From NCBI GenBank assembly GCA_035606665.1, contig DATNEY010000026.1, positions 248,001-312,000 on the forward strand: a DNA stretch of 64,000 nucleotides. Reading direction: 5' to 3'. The notes under the pieces were generated by a model, which saw only the letters and a program-made list of their open reading frames with translations, searched no databases and was not told where the DNA came from. Positions 44,851 through 53,133 of the stretch are shown here, piece after piece. This DNA comes from DASUGC01 sp035606665 (GTDB lineage: Bacteria; Acidobacteriota; Vicinamibacteria; Vicinamibacterales; SCN-69-37). The stretch's first letter is position 1; each line of letters opens with the position of its first letter. The translations under genes were made by a program, and so were the position numbers.

Positions 44851-45480
44851 CTACGGCCTGAATCCAGCAAGGTCGAGCGCCTCCTGGTAGTCCTCCGGCG
44901 TGTTGAGATTCCGCAGCGTGAGGAGCCCGGGGTCGGCGGTCATTTCTTCCGGCCGCACGCGCCGTGTCTTCATTGCAGCGAACAGGAACACGGGCCGCAG
45001 GCGATCGTGGGCGAGCAGATCTTCAACCTGAGCGACCACTTCCCGCCGGTAGACCGCCGACAGCGGATGCGGGAATCCCTCGATCTCCATGACGGCAATG
45101 TCGAAGCCCTCTGACAGTTCGAACATCTGGCTGACGAAGCCCGGCACGAGGAGGGGGACGTCGCAACTCGTTACATACGCGCGCTCGACGTTTGCCGGAA
45201 GCGCCTTGAGTCCGGCGCGGAGTCCCTCGAGCGGCCCGCGGCCCTCGCGCTCGTCGCGCGTACGGATCACGTCCTCTGGCAGCGGCGGCAGATCCTGACC
45301 CTCGGCGGAGACGATGACGATTGGAGAGACGACAGACGAGAGCACGCGCACCACTCGCTGGAGCATCGTCTCGGGGCCGAAGGGAAGCAAGGCTTTTGAA
45401 GTGCCCATGCGGCTGGATTTGCCGCCGCAGAGAACGATGCCCGCAGAGCCGGGCCTGGAGGCCCGGCCTACGTCAGCCAC
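44851..45480 (-). CDS. mobA: Molybdenum cofactor guanylyltransferase
   Basis: 209 residues from GTG 45480. The nucleotidyltransferase signature GIVLCGGKSSRMGTSKALLP is followed by VSCDVPLL-type metal site (VTSCDVPLLVPGF) and a C-terminal NTPEDY, all typical of MobA. MobA attaches GMP to molybdopterin to make the bis-MGD cofactor of formate dehydrogenase. The first ten codons run through a REP palindrome (45448-45467). The start overlaps the formate dehydrogenase stop by 8 bases, a strong sign of co-expression. Confidence 0.92.
   Translation of the reverse strand: MADVGRASRPGSAGIVLCGGKSSRMGTSKALLPFGPETMLQRVVRVLSSVVSPIVIVSAEGQDLPPLPEDVIRTRDEREGRGPLEGLRAGLKALPANVERAYVTSCDVPLLVPGFVSQMFELSEGFDIAVMEIEGFPHPLSAVYRREVVAQVEDLLAHDRLRPVFLFAAMKTRRVRPEEMTADPGLLTLRNLNTPEDYQEALDLAGFRP
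45448..45467. repeat. REP-like palindrome, type B (5' end of mobA)
   Basis: GCCGGGCCTGGAGGCCCGGC, perfect arms, lies in codons 5-11 of mobA, just after the formate dehydrogenase alpha stop. Confidence 0.8.
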
Positions 45481-48274
45481 GATGCGCCGGCAGCAGGCTT
45501 CCGCCGCCGAAGCTCATGGTGTCCGCGACGACGCCGCCGGCCGTGATCTTCACGGCGCAGTACTTGAACTCCGGGATCTTGCCGAATGGATCGAGCACCG
45601 GATTCGTGAGCATGTTCGCGGCGGCTTCGTAGTAGCAGAACGGCACGAACACCGCGCCCCGCGGCTGGCCATCGTCCGCGCGCGCGTAGAGCGTGATGCT
45701 GCCGCGACGTGAGGCAATCGTCAGTGTCGCGCCCGGTTTCACGCCGAGTTGCTCGAGATCAAGAGGATGCAGGGACGCGACCGGCTCCGGCTCGATGTAG
45801 TCGAGCGTGGCAGCACGGCGGGTCATCGATCCGGTGTGCCAGTGCTCGAGCTGTCGGCCGGTGATGAGCACCATCGGATACTCGGCGTCGGGCCTCTCGG
45901 CGGCAGAGATCAAATCCGCCGGTACGAAGTTGCCGCGTCCGTTCGGCGTGGGGAAGTTCTCGATGAAGACAACGGGCTGGCCCGGATCGCCTTCCTTGAG
46001 GCACGGGTACGTCACCGACGATTCGGCCTCGAGCCGGTCCCACGTGATGCCGGCGATCGAGTCCATGCACGTGCGCATCTCGTTGAAGACCTCGCTCGGA
46101 TGCGAGTAGGTCCAGTCGAGCCCCATGCGGTGTCCGAGATCGACGAGCAGGTCGAAGTCCGGCCGTGCCTCGCCGGGCGCGTCGATCGCCTTGCGCCCAA
46201 GCTGCACCATGCGATCCGTGTTCGTGACCGTGCCGATCTTTTCCGGCCACGCCGTCGCGGCCAGGACGACGTCCGCGAGGTATGCCGTCTCGGTGAGGAA
46301 GATGTCCTGGACCACGAGGTGATCGAGCGCGGCAAGAGCTTCGCGCGCATGATCGACATCCGGGTCGGACATCGCGGGGTTCTCGCCCATGACGTACATC
46401 CCGCGAATCTCATGTTTCTTCGCGGCGTTCATGATCTCGACGACGGTGAGGCCCGGGTCGGGATCCAGCGTCGTATTCCAGAGCTTCTCGAAGCGCTCGC
46501 GCGCCCTCGGCGTGTTCACGCGCTGGTAGTCCGGATAGAACATCGGGATCAGGCCCGAGTCCGACGCGCCCTGGACGTTGTTCTGGCCGCGCAGCGGATG
46601 GAGCCCCGAGCCCGGCTTGCCGATCTGGCCGGTCGACAGCGCGAGCGCGATGAGGCAGCGCGCGTTGTCCGTGCCGTGCACGTGCTGCGAGATGCCCATG
46701 CCCCAGAGAATGATCGACGCCTTCGAGGTCGCGTAGAGCCGTGCGACCTCGCGAATCGTCTTCGCGTCGATCCCGCAGATCGGCGCCATGGCCTCGGGCG
46801 AAAATTTCTTCACGTTCTCGGCGAGCGCTTCGTAGCCGGACGTGCGGTCGGCGATGAAGGCCTTGTCCACAAGCTCTTCTTCGACAATCACATGCAGCAT
46901 CGCGTTCAGCATCGCGACGTCGGTGTCCGGGTTGAACTGCAGGTAATAGGTGGCGTGACGCGCAAGCTCCGAGCGCCTGGGATCCGCCAGGATGAGCTTC
47001 GTGCCGCGCTTGGTGGCGTTCTTCATCCAGGTCGCCGCGACCGGGTGGTTCACCACCGGATTCGCGCCGATGAGGAACATCACCTCGGCCTGCGCGACGT
47101 CGCGCACCTGATTGGAAACGGCGCCGGAGTTGATGCCTTCCATGAGCGCCGCCACGCTCGAGGCGTGGCAGAGACGCGTGCAGTGGTCGACGTTGTTCGA
47201 GCCGAAACCGGTGCGCACGAGCTTCTGGAAGAGATACGCCTCCTCGTTCGTGCCCTTGGCCGATCCGAATCCCGCGAGCGCGCGCTTGCCGTGCGTGTCC
47301 CGGATCTCGCGAAGACCCTTCGCGGCGACCTCGAGCGCTTCTTCCCACGTCGCTTCGCGGAAGACGTCGCTCCAGTTCTCCGGATCGACCGTGAAGTTCT
47401 TGTGCTTCGGCACGCCCGGCTTCCGGATGAGCGGCTTCGTGAGCCGATGCCGATGCTGCACGTAGTCGAAGCCGTAGCGGCCTTTCACACAGAGCCGGCT
47501 CGAATTTGCCGGACCGTCGCGGCCCTCGACGTAGAGAATCGTGTTGCCCTTGATGTTGTACGTGAGCTGGCAGCCGACGCCGCAGTACGGGCACACGGAG
47601 TTGACCTGCTTGTCGACTTCGACTGTGCCAACCGCGCGCGCGGGCATGAGCGCGCCGGTCGGGCACGCCTGCACGCACTCGCCGCAGGCGACGCACGTCG
47701 AGTCGCCCATCGGATCGTCGAAGTCGAACACGATCTTCGAGTGGCCGCCGCGGAACGCATAGCCGATGACGTCGTTGACCTGTTCCTCCCGGCACGCCCG
47801 CACGCATCGTCCGCACTGGATGCAGGCGTCGAGGTTCACCGCCATCGCCGGATGCGAGAGGTCCGCCGCCGGCTGGTGGCGTGACTTGAACCGCGGCTTG
47901 CCGATGTCGAGCTTCTTCGCCCACTGATCGAGCTCGGAGTCGAGCGTGTAGGACTTCTCAGGGATGTCCGAGAGGAGCAGCTCGACGTTCAGCCTCTGGC
48001 TCGCGAGCGCCCGCGCGCTGTCGGTCGTGACCTCCATGCCTTCGCTGGGATAGCGGCAGCATGACGGCGCGAGCACGCGCTCGCCTTTGATCTCGACCAT
48101 GCACGTGCGGCAGTTGCCGTCCGCCCGCATGCCGTTCATGTAGCAGAGGCGCGGGATCGCGACGCCCTCATCGTCTGCCGTCTGGAGGATGGTGCGGTCG
48201 CGGCGGCCGAGGACCGTCCGGCCGTTCAAGGTGAACGTGACTGTCGCCGACTCGGGCCGCTTGAGGTCGTGCAT
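45473..48274 (-). CDS. fdhF: Formate dehydrogenase alpha subunit with NuoG-like iron-sulfur N-terminus
   Basis: 933 residues. The order is: plant-type [2Fe-2S] domain (CYMNGMRADGNCRTC), two [4Fe-4S] motifs (CIQCGRCVRACREEQ; CVACGECVQACPTGA), then the molybdopterin domain with its own [4Fe-4S] (CPYCGVGC). The active-site region NNVDHCTRLCHASSV has Cys where some enzymes use selenocysteine. The C-terminal domain contains the HWHTGSMTRR motif. It oxidises formate, passing electrons to an NAD(H)-linked partner. It overlaps mobA by 8 bases. The NuoE-NuoF-type partner lies 2.8 kb upstream, beyond three unrelated genes. Confidence 0.95.
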   Translation of the reverse strand: MHDLKRPESATVTFTLNGRTVLGRRDRTILQTADDEGVAIPRLCYMNGMRADGNCRTCMVEIKGERVLAPSCCRYPSEGMEVTTDSARALASQRLNVELLLSDIPEKSYTLDSELDQWAKKLDIGKPRFKSRHQPAADLSHPAMAVNLDACIQCGRCVRACREEQVNDVIGYAFRGGHSKIVFDFDDPMGDSTCVACGECVQACPTGALMPARAVGTVEVDKQVNSVCPYCGVGCQLTYNIKGNTILYVEGRDGPANSSRLCVKGRYGFDYVQHRHRLTKPLIRKPGVPKHKNFTVDPENWSDVFREATWEEALEVAAKGLREIRDTHGKRALAGFGSAKGTNEEAYLFQKLVRTGFGSNNVDHCTRLCHASSVAALMEGINSGAVSNQVRDVAQAEVMFLIGANPVVNHPVAATWMKNATKRGTKLILADPRRSELARHATYYLQFNPDTDVAMLNAMLHVIVEEELVDKAFIADRTSGYEALAENVKKFSPEAMAPICGIDAKTIREVARLYATSKASIILWGMGISQHVHGTDNARCLIALALSTGQIGKPGSGLHPLRGQNNVQGASDSGLIPMFYPDYQRVNTPRARERFEKLWNTTLDPDPGLTVVEIMNAAKKHEIRGMYVMGENPAMSDPDVDHAREALAALDHLVVQDIFLTETAYLADVVLAATAWPEKIGTVTNTDRMVQLGRKAIDAPGEARPDFDLLVDLGHRMGLDWTYSHPSEVFNEMRTCMDSIAGITWDRLEAESSVTYPCLKEGDPGQPVVFIENFPTPNGRGNFVPADLISAAERPDAEYPMVLITGRQLEHWHTGSMTRRAATLDYIEPEPVASLHPLDLEQLGVKPGATLTIASRRGSITLYARADDGQPRGAVFVPFCYYEAAANMLTNPVLDPFGKIPEFKYCAVKITAGGVVADTMSFGGGSLLPAHRG

Positions 48275-48319
48275 TACGGCCCTATTTCAACACATCCGGC
48301 CGTGGGCCTCCGCCAGCGA

Positions 48320-49936
48320 TTACTTCACCACGATCTTCTGGGTGGTCGCACCCACGGCGCCATGGGCGTCAATTGCAGCAAAACGGAGGTCGTAGGTGCC
48401 GCTCGCCGCCGGCAGTAGCACTTCCAGGTGGTACGTCCTGGCGTCAGCCGAGCGCACGGGATCACGACGGCCTCCTTTAAGTACTTTGTCAGGCCCGACG
48501 ACTCCAAAGAAGCCGGTAACCGGTCCACTCGTGTCGCCCGGTACGTCGATACTCACGCGAATCGCGGCCGGCGATCCCGCCGTGGCTGGAAGCACTTCCG
48601 CAGACATCAGGATCTGGATGCCGTACAACGGCGTGCCGGTTTCGATGGCACGTTTGGTCTGTCCTTCGGCTGTTGTTGCGACCTCGGTCTGTGGCGGCAC
48701 CGCATACCGGCTGGCCAACACCTTCACGCGTGGACGATTGACCGTGACCATTACCTTGTAGTTGCCGTCTGGGGGGACGCCCGGAGGCAAGTCCACCCCA
48801 ATCCGATATATCGCGGAGGCCGACGTCAGGACTCGGTCGTAGAACCGATCCGCCTGACCGATGACCCGGAAAAACTGGCCTCCGCTGATCTCCGCCAGCG
48901 TTTGCGTCTGCTGCATGACCGCCCGCTGGTCTTTGGCCACGACGCGGGCCGCTGGATTGCTCATGTCGGTCTCGTCCGGCTCTTCCATCAGGATGGTGAT
49001 CTGAACGCCGGCGGCGGCCGCCGCCTCGGCCACCGACACGAAGTCGCGCGAATCTGCCGGCGCCAGGGGGACTCCGCCGGTCAGGATCACGAGTTGTTTG
49101 ACGCCAGGCGCCGCCGCCATCGCCTTGATAACCGCGACGTACGTGTCGAGCTGGTTGCGCACGTTGACGCGGGCAAAGGCGGCGTTGTCCCGTGCCAGCC
49201 GCTGCACATCCGCGGCGCAGTCAAATTGAACGAGGATTTCTGCGAGGTTCTTCTTTGCCAGGATGCCCGCAGGTATTCCGCAACTTGTCTCGAAAATACT
49301 GCGCAGAGCACCCTGGGATCCCAGGTCGGCCTCTTGCGCCTGCATGAAACCGACAGGAGGCTTTCGTTCTCGACGAGGATCGTTCATCCAGCCGGATGCG
49401 CGCCGCAGTTTCGCGAGGAGCGGCGCGCGATCCCGGGACGGGTTCACGTTCAGGCGTCCGCTCGTGCTAGCCAGGCCGATCCAGTCACGCGACGAAATGC
49501 GGTCCACAAAACGCTCGGCCGCGACGAAGAGGCCCTTGCTGTCCAGCGGATGGATCGACTCGTCATCGACGAGGACGACGATGAGTTTTGGATCCGGCTC
49601 GCTGCCCGATGGCATCGACGCCGGCGGCGTCGCGGCCAGTGATGCGCCGGCGGGCGGAGCCTGGGTGGCAGTCTCCTTAGCGGTGTGCGTAGCGAGAAAG
49701 ACCAGCGCCCGAACCGGTTGCTGCTCCTTGTTCAGCGTCACCACGAAATCGCCGGGGGCCAGGTCCGTCACTGGCTTGCCGTCGAGGTCCAGGACGGAGA
49801 CATCCAGGGTGAGGAGTGAAGTCGTGCTCCTGAATCGCTGCTGAGCGGCCAAGGCGCCAGTCAATGCACATGCGACCAGCAGAAAGAGGGTCGAATTCAG
49901 GAAGAGTGGCTTACGAGCCTCCGAACTGGACGGCAT
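48320..49936 (-). CDS. VWFA-related protein, Acidobacteria type
   Basis: 538 residues with an N-terminal signal (STLFLLVACALTGALAAQ). The start of the mature part, FRSTTSLLTLDVSVLDLDGK then PVTDLAPGDFVVTLNKEQQPV, is the hallmark of this Acidobacteria-rich family. A VWFA-like domain (about 110-350) follows with KLIVVLVDDESIHPL and LVILTGGVPL, and a C-terminal beta domain. The function is unknown. It separates the formate dehydrogenase alpha gene from the DsbA pair on the same strand, with 45 bases to the former. Confidence 0.85.
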   Translation of the reverse strand: MPSSSEARKPLFLNSTLFLLVACALTGALAAQQRFRSTTSLLTLDVSVLDLDGKPVTDLAPGDFVVTLNKEQQPVRALVFLATHTAKETATQAPPAGASLAATPPASMPSGSEPDPKLIVVLVDDESIHPLDSKGLFVAAERFVDRISSRDWIGLASTSGRLNVNPSRDRAPLLAKLRRASGWMNDPRRERKPPVGFMQAQEADLGSQGALRSIFETSCGIPAGILAKKNLAEILVQFDCAADVQRLARDNAAFARVNVRNQLDTYVAVIKAMAAAPGVKQLVILTGGVPLAPADSRDFVSVAEAAAAAGVQITILMEEPDETDMSNPAARVVAKDQRAVMQQTQTLAEISGGQFFRVIGQADRFYDRVLTSASAIYRIGVDLPPGVPPDGNYKVMVTVNRPRVKVLASRYAVPPQTEVATTAEGQTKRAIETGTPLYGIQILMSAEVLPATAGSPAAIRVSIDVPGDTSGPVTGFFGVVGPDKVLKGGRRDPVRSADARTYHLEVLLPAASGTYDLRFAAIDAHGAVGATTQKIVVK

Positions 49937-49991
49937 TGCAGAAGCGCCCCTTGCGCGGATGTTACCTCACGTGACCGGGGCCGGCTGGGGT

Positions 49992-50027
49992 GGCGGCACC
50001 AGGATGATAAGGAGGCCTGGCGCCGCC
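49992..50027 (-). terminator. Hairpin after the cysteine-rich peptide gene
   Basis: GGCGGCACCAGG (49992-50003) and CCTGGCGCCGCC (50016-50027) pair over 12 bp with one G-T type mismatch and a 12-base loop. No T-run follows, so rho-independent termination is doubtful. Confidence 0.4.
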
Positions 50028-50034
50028 GGCTGGT

Positions 50035-50259
50035 CTATTTCGGAGCAGGCTCAGGCATGATCGTGCAATAGCCCAGGCCAGTGCAGCCATACGGATAGGG
50101 GTGGGTTCCATCGCAAGTGCAACCGCACGCGCCCGTGCACTCGACAACGTCATCGCAATAGCTACCGCAAAACCCCGCCGCCGCGCGGGGCTCTGCCACG
50201 GACAGACAAGCGAGACTGACCATGAACGCCACACAAGCAAAGATGCGCAGTTTCGACAT
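50035..50259 (-). CDS. Small exported cysteine-rich protein (8 Cys in mature part)
   Basis: 74 residues from ATG 50259 with an AGGAG ribosome-binding site about 8 bases upstream. The signal peptide is MSKLRIFACVAFMVSLACLSV. The mature part (about 45 residues) has eight cysteines in FCGSYCDDVVECTGACGCTC and later GCTGLGYC, enough for four disulfides. I do not recognise the family. Twenty bases upstream lies the gene of a DsbA-like protein with CPFC, on the same strand. That pair suggests the peptide is oxidised in the periplasm by its own oxidoreductase. It could be a metal-binding, structural or antimicrobial peptide; nothing in the sequence decides which. Confidence 0.7.
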   Translation of the reverse strand: MSKLRIFACVAFMVSLACLSVAEPRAAAGFCGSYCDDVVECTGACGCTCDGTHPYPYGCTGLGYCTIMPEPAPK

Positions 50260-50278
50260 ATTCACTTCTCCTAACACA

Positions 50279-50968
50279 CTACCGGCCAGGGCCATCCTGG
50301 ACGGGGCCGAGTTGTTGAACGAACGATTCATAGCTGGCCGCGCCCGTGAACCGTTTCGTGACGTTCACTGCCTTGCCTCCGTCGTTTGTCCCGGCCAGGA
50401 ACGTCGGTGTCCCGCGAATCTGAAGCAACTTCGCCAATTCCAGGTCCGACTCCACGACTTGCGCTGTCGCCTCCGAAGACCGGCAGGCGGCAAACGCCTC
50501 CATATCGCCCCCAATCTCGCCCATGGCCTTGTCGACCGCGCGCAACGTCACCGGGTCGGCGAAGAACTTGTCGTGCAGGCTCCAGAATCTTCCCTGTGCG
50601 TGCGCGCAGACGGCCGCTTGTGCCGCCGGCCGCGCAGCTTGATGCCCGGGAAGCGGCAGGTGCCGAAAGGACACCAGAATCCGTCCGGTGCTTATGTAAT
50701 CGCTCCGGAGCGTCGGTAATATGGTGCCTCCGAACGAGCGACAAAACGGGCATTCGAAGTCCGAGAACACGACGACAGCCATCGGCGCGGCCGGATTGCC
50801 TTCCATGGCAGTACCGACCAGCGAAATCGGGTTCTTGGGCAGCGGCCCTTCCGGCGGACCCGCAGGCCTTCGGTTCTGCCAGAGGTAGGCCATCACGCCC
50901 ACCGACGCGATCAACATCGCACCCGTGGTAAGGCCCTCGAACACTGCCTTGATGGAAGGTCGAGCCAT
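50279..50968 (-). CDS. DsbA/DsbG-like thiol-disulfide oxidoreductase
   Basis: 229 residues from ATG 50968, supported by AGGAG five bases upstream. An N-terminal transmembrane segment (about 12-30) anchors it. The thioredoxin fold has CPFC at Cys73 and Cys76 (VVFSDFECPFCRSF), a central helical insert (PAAQAAVCAHAQGRFWSLHD) and the cis-Pro region RGTPTFLAG. This is a periplasmic thiol-disulfide oxidoreductase. Its gene starts 20 bases from the cysteine-rich peptide gene, downstream of a promoter at 51025-51054, and lies between the two formate dehydrogenase genes. Confidence 0.9.
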   Translation of the reverse strand: MARPSIKAVFEGLTTGAMLIASVGVMAYLWQNRRPAGPPEGPLPKNPISLVGTAMEGNPAAPMAVVVFSDFECPFCRSFGGTILPTLRSDYISTGRILVSFRHLPLPGHQAARPAAQAAVCAHAQGRFWSLHDKFFADPVTLRAVDKAMGEIGGDMEAFAACRSSEATAQVVESDLELAKLLQIRGTPTFLAGTNDGGKAVNVTKRFTGAASYESFVQQLGPVQDGPGR

Positions 50969-51004
50969 GACTACTCCTGCGCAAGCGCTCTCACCGGACA
51001 GTCG

Positions 51005-51028
51005 TATGTCTTTTGTGAGACAGACATA
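51005..51028. promoter_or_regulatory. Inverted repeat overlapping the -10 box (possible operator)
   Basis: TATGTCT (51005-51011) and AGACATA (51022-51028) are perfect 7-bp inverted repeats, ten bases apart. They overlap the predicted -10 box of the DsbA operon, a usual place for a repressor. No regulator gene for it is identified. Confidence 0.5.
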
Positions 51029-51054
51029 TAACACCAGAGCAAATCTAGCGTCAA
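51025..51054 (-). promoter_or_regulatory. Predicted sigma-70-type promoter of the dsbA-like/cysteine-rich operon
   Basis: On the minus strand, TTGACG (51054-51049) is followed 17-18 bases later by TTATAT/TATATG (51031-51025). This is the strongest promoter-like match seen in the window. It lies 57-85 bases upstream of ATG 50968 and downstream of the formate dehydrogenase beta-type gene. Confidence 0.55.
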
Positions 51055-51098
51055 TATAGTGTCTACAGAGTATGACTAACAGTCGAGACTAGATCCGA

Positions 51099-52790
51099 CT
51101 AGACTTCATGCGGAAAGTACTTCAGCACACACAGCGCCGGGTTGGGCGCAGCCTGACCGAGACCGCAAATCGACGAATCCATCATGGCCGCCGAGAGCTC
51201 CTCGATCAGCGGTTTGTCCCACTTCTGCTCGCGCATGATGTCGAGCGCCTTGACCGTTCCGACACGGCAGGGCGTGCATTGGCCGCACGATTCCTCTGAG
51301 AAGAACTTCATGAGGTTGCGGGCCGCGGACGCCGCCGTGTCCTTGTCCGAGAGAATGACGATGGCCGCCGATCCGATGAAGCAGCCGTACTGATTGAGAG
51401 TGTCGAAGTCGAGCGGGATGTCGCTCATCGACGCCGGGAGGATGCCGCCGGAGGCGCCGCCCGGAAGGTATCCATAGAACGTGTGGCCGTCGAGCATGCC
51501 GCCGCAGTACTCGTCGATGAGCTCCTTCACCGTGATGCCGGCGGGCGCCAGATGCACGCCCGGCTTCTTTACGCGACCGCTCACTGAGTAACTGCGGAGC
51601 CCCTTGCGGCCGTGGCGACCGTGGCCCGCGAACCAGGGCGCGCCCTGCTCGACGATCTCACGCACCCAATGGAGCGTCTCCATGTTGTGCTCGAGCGTCG
51701 GGCGGCCGAAGAGTCCGACCTGGGCTACGTAAGGCGGACGCAAGCGCGGCTCGCCGCGCTTGCCTTCGATCGATTCGATCATCGCGGATTCTTCACCGCA
51801 GATGTACGCGCCGGCGCCGCGACGGAGGTGAATCGGCGGAATCGCACACGGCGGGTCGGCCTGCAGCGCGGCGATCTCTTTTTCCAGGATCGCGCGGCAT
51901 CCGTGGTACTCATCCCGCAGATAGATGTAGATCTCGGCGATGCCGACCGCCCACGACGCGATGAGTGCGCCCTCGAGGAACCGGTGCGGATCGCGCTCGA
52001 GGTAGTACCGGTCCTTGAACGTCCCGGGCTCGCCTTCATCAATATTGATGGCGAGGAGGCGCGGCGCCGGTTCGGCTGACACAAGTTTCCACTTGCGGCC
52101 GGCCGGGAAGCCCGCACCGCCGAGCCCGCGCAGGCCAGAGTCTGAGAGCAGTGTGATGACGTCGGCTGCGGTCCGTTCGCCCCGGGCACATGCCGCCGCG
52201 AGCGCGTAGCCGCCTGACTTCCGGTACGCGGCGTAATCAATGTGGCCCGGCGTGATCGATTTGTCCGACGTGTCATGTGCAGACGCGCCGGCCGTGACTC
52301 GAGCCAACACCTTGTCAGCGGTCGCGTGGGGAACAGGATTCTGTCCAACGACCGCGACCGGCGCGGCCTCGCAGCGGCCGACGCACGGTGCGTGCAGGAC
52401 GCGGACGTCCTTGCCCACGAGCGCCGGCAGCCGCTCGAGCAGCTGATGTGATCCCGCGAGCTCGCAGGCGATCGAGTCGCAGACCCGTACCGTGAGCGCG
52501 GGCGGCGGCGTGTCGCCTTCCTTGACGACGTCGAAGTGGTGATAGAAGGTCGCGACTTCGAAGACCTCCGCCATCGCCATTCTCAACTCGTCGGCCAGCG
52601 CGACGAGATGGGGCGCGGCGAGACAGCCGTACCGGTCCTGAATCTTGTGGAGATGCTCGATGAGGAGATCGCGCCGGCGCGGTGCGTCCCCGAGTAGCGC
52701 GCGCACGTCAGCGCGCGCCTGCGGATCGACGCGGCGGCCCTTCGGCGTGCTCTTGACGCGCTTCTTGCGCGGTTTCTGGCCCTCGGTCAT
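51099..52790 (-). CDS. NuoE-NuoF fusion subunit (NAD-linked formate dehydrogenase beta type)
   Basis: 563 residues. Residues about 40-165 are NuoE-like: RDLLIEHLHKIQDRYGCLA, ATFYHHFD, and the [2Fe-2S] Cys pattern with VCDSIAC and APCVGRC. From about 205 is NuoF: GLRGLGGAGFPAGRKWKLV (NADH/FMN-binding glycine-rich loop), then GAGAYICGEESAMIESIEG, an SLBB-type region, and a C-terminal [4Fe-4S] motif CGQCTPCRVG. Such fusions serve as the diaphorase of NAD-dependent formate dehydrogenases. The alpha subunit and mobA lie downstream on the same strand, separated by three unrelated genes. AOR may be another partner. Confidence 0.93.
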   Translation of the reverse strand: MTEGQKPRKKRVKSTPKGRRVDPQARADVRALLGDAPRRRDLLIEHLHKIQDRYGCLAAPHLVALADELRMAMAEVFEVATFYHHFDVVKEGDTPPPALTVRVCDSIACELAGSHQLLERLPALVGKDVRVLHAPCVGRCEAAPVAVVGQNPVPHATADKVLARVTAGASAHDTSDKSITPGHIDYAAYRKSGGYALAAACARGERTAADVITLLSDSGLRGLGGAGFPAGRKWKLVSAEPAPRLLAINIDEGEPGTFKDRYYLERDPHRFLEGALIASWAVGIAEIYIYLRDEYHGCRAILEKEIAALQADPPCAIPPIHLRRGAGAYICGEESAMIESIEGKRGEPRLRPPYVAQVGLFGRPTLEHNMETLHWVREIVEQGAPWFAGHGRHGRKGLRSYSVSGRVKKPGVHLAPAGITVKELIDEYCGGMLDGHTFYGYLPGGASGGILPASMSDIPLDFDTLNQYGCFIGSAAIVILSDKDTAASAARNLMKFFSEESCGQCTPCRVGTVKALDIMREQKWDKPLIEELSAAMMDSSICGLGQAAPNPALCVLKYFPHEV

Positions 52791-52813
52791 TCGGGTGCTA
52801 TTATCGCGGAAAA

Positions 52814-52865
52814 GAGCCCGGGAGTCGTTTTCGAGAGTCGTTCAGCGAAAACGACTCCCGGGCTC
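52814..52865. repeat. Perfect 18-bp inverted repeat between divergent fdh-type and moaD genes
   Basis: GAGCCCGGGAGTCGTTTT (52814-52831) and AAAACGACTCCCGGGCTC (52848-52865) are perfect complements with a 16-base loop. The 52-base element fills most of the 83-base gap between the divergent starts (52790 minus, 52874 plus) and ends 8 bases before moaD. Neither side has a T-run, so a terminator is unlikely. Confidence 0.85.
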
Positions 52866-52873
52866 ATTCATTT

Positions 52874-53128
52874 ATGCGAGTCGAGTTTTTCGGCGTATCG
52901 CGCGAGCGTGCCGGCGTCGCCGAGCGCGACGTGCACGCCTGCACGCTCGGCGAGCTCCTCGCGATTCTGGCGGCCGACCATCCGTCATTGGCGGAGCTGC
53001 TGCCCGACAACCGCCTGCATCCGGCGCTCGCCGCGAACCTGAACGGCGACCGCTTCGTCCGCGATCCCCGCACGCCACTCGTTGACACCGACTGCGTGTT
53101 GTTGTTGTCGGCCGATGCGGGCGGGTAA
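52874..53128 (+). CDS. moaD: Molybdopterin synthase small subunit
   Basis: 84 residues with the beta-grasp pattern of MoaD (MRVEFFGVSRERAGV, then TLGELLAIL and LVDTDCVLLLSADAGG) and the essential C-terminal Gly-Gly, which becomes the thiocarboxylate that supplies sulfur to precursor Z. It is read away from the formate dehydrogenase beta-type gene and toward AOR. There is no moaE nearby, so MoaE must be elsewhere. The location supports a role in supplying cofactor for the Mo/W enzymes of this block; a ThiS-like role is less likely. Confidence 0.9.
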   Translation: MRVEFFGVSRERAGVAERDVHACTLGELLAILAADHPSLAELLPDNRLHPALAANLNGDRFVRDPRTPLVDTDCVLLLSADAGG

Positions 53129-53133
53129 CGAAA

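Noticed and set aside
45473..48274. A selenocysteine codon in formate dehydrogenase
   Set aside because: The active-site residue in CTRLCHASS is an ordinary Cys and the frame has no internal TGA.
49992..50027. A strong terminator after the cysteine-rich peptide gene
   Set aside because: The stem is good but no T-run follows; listed only with low confidence.
52814..52865. A bidirectional rho-independent terminator
   Set aside because: The genes diverge from this point rather than converge, and no T-run follows the stem on either side.
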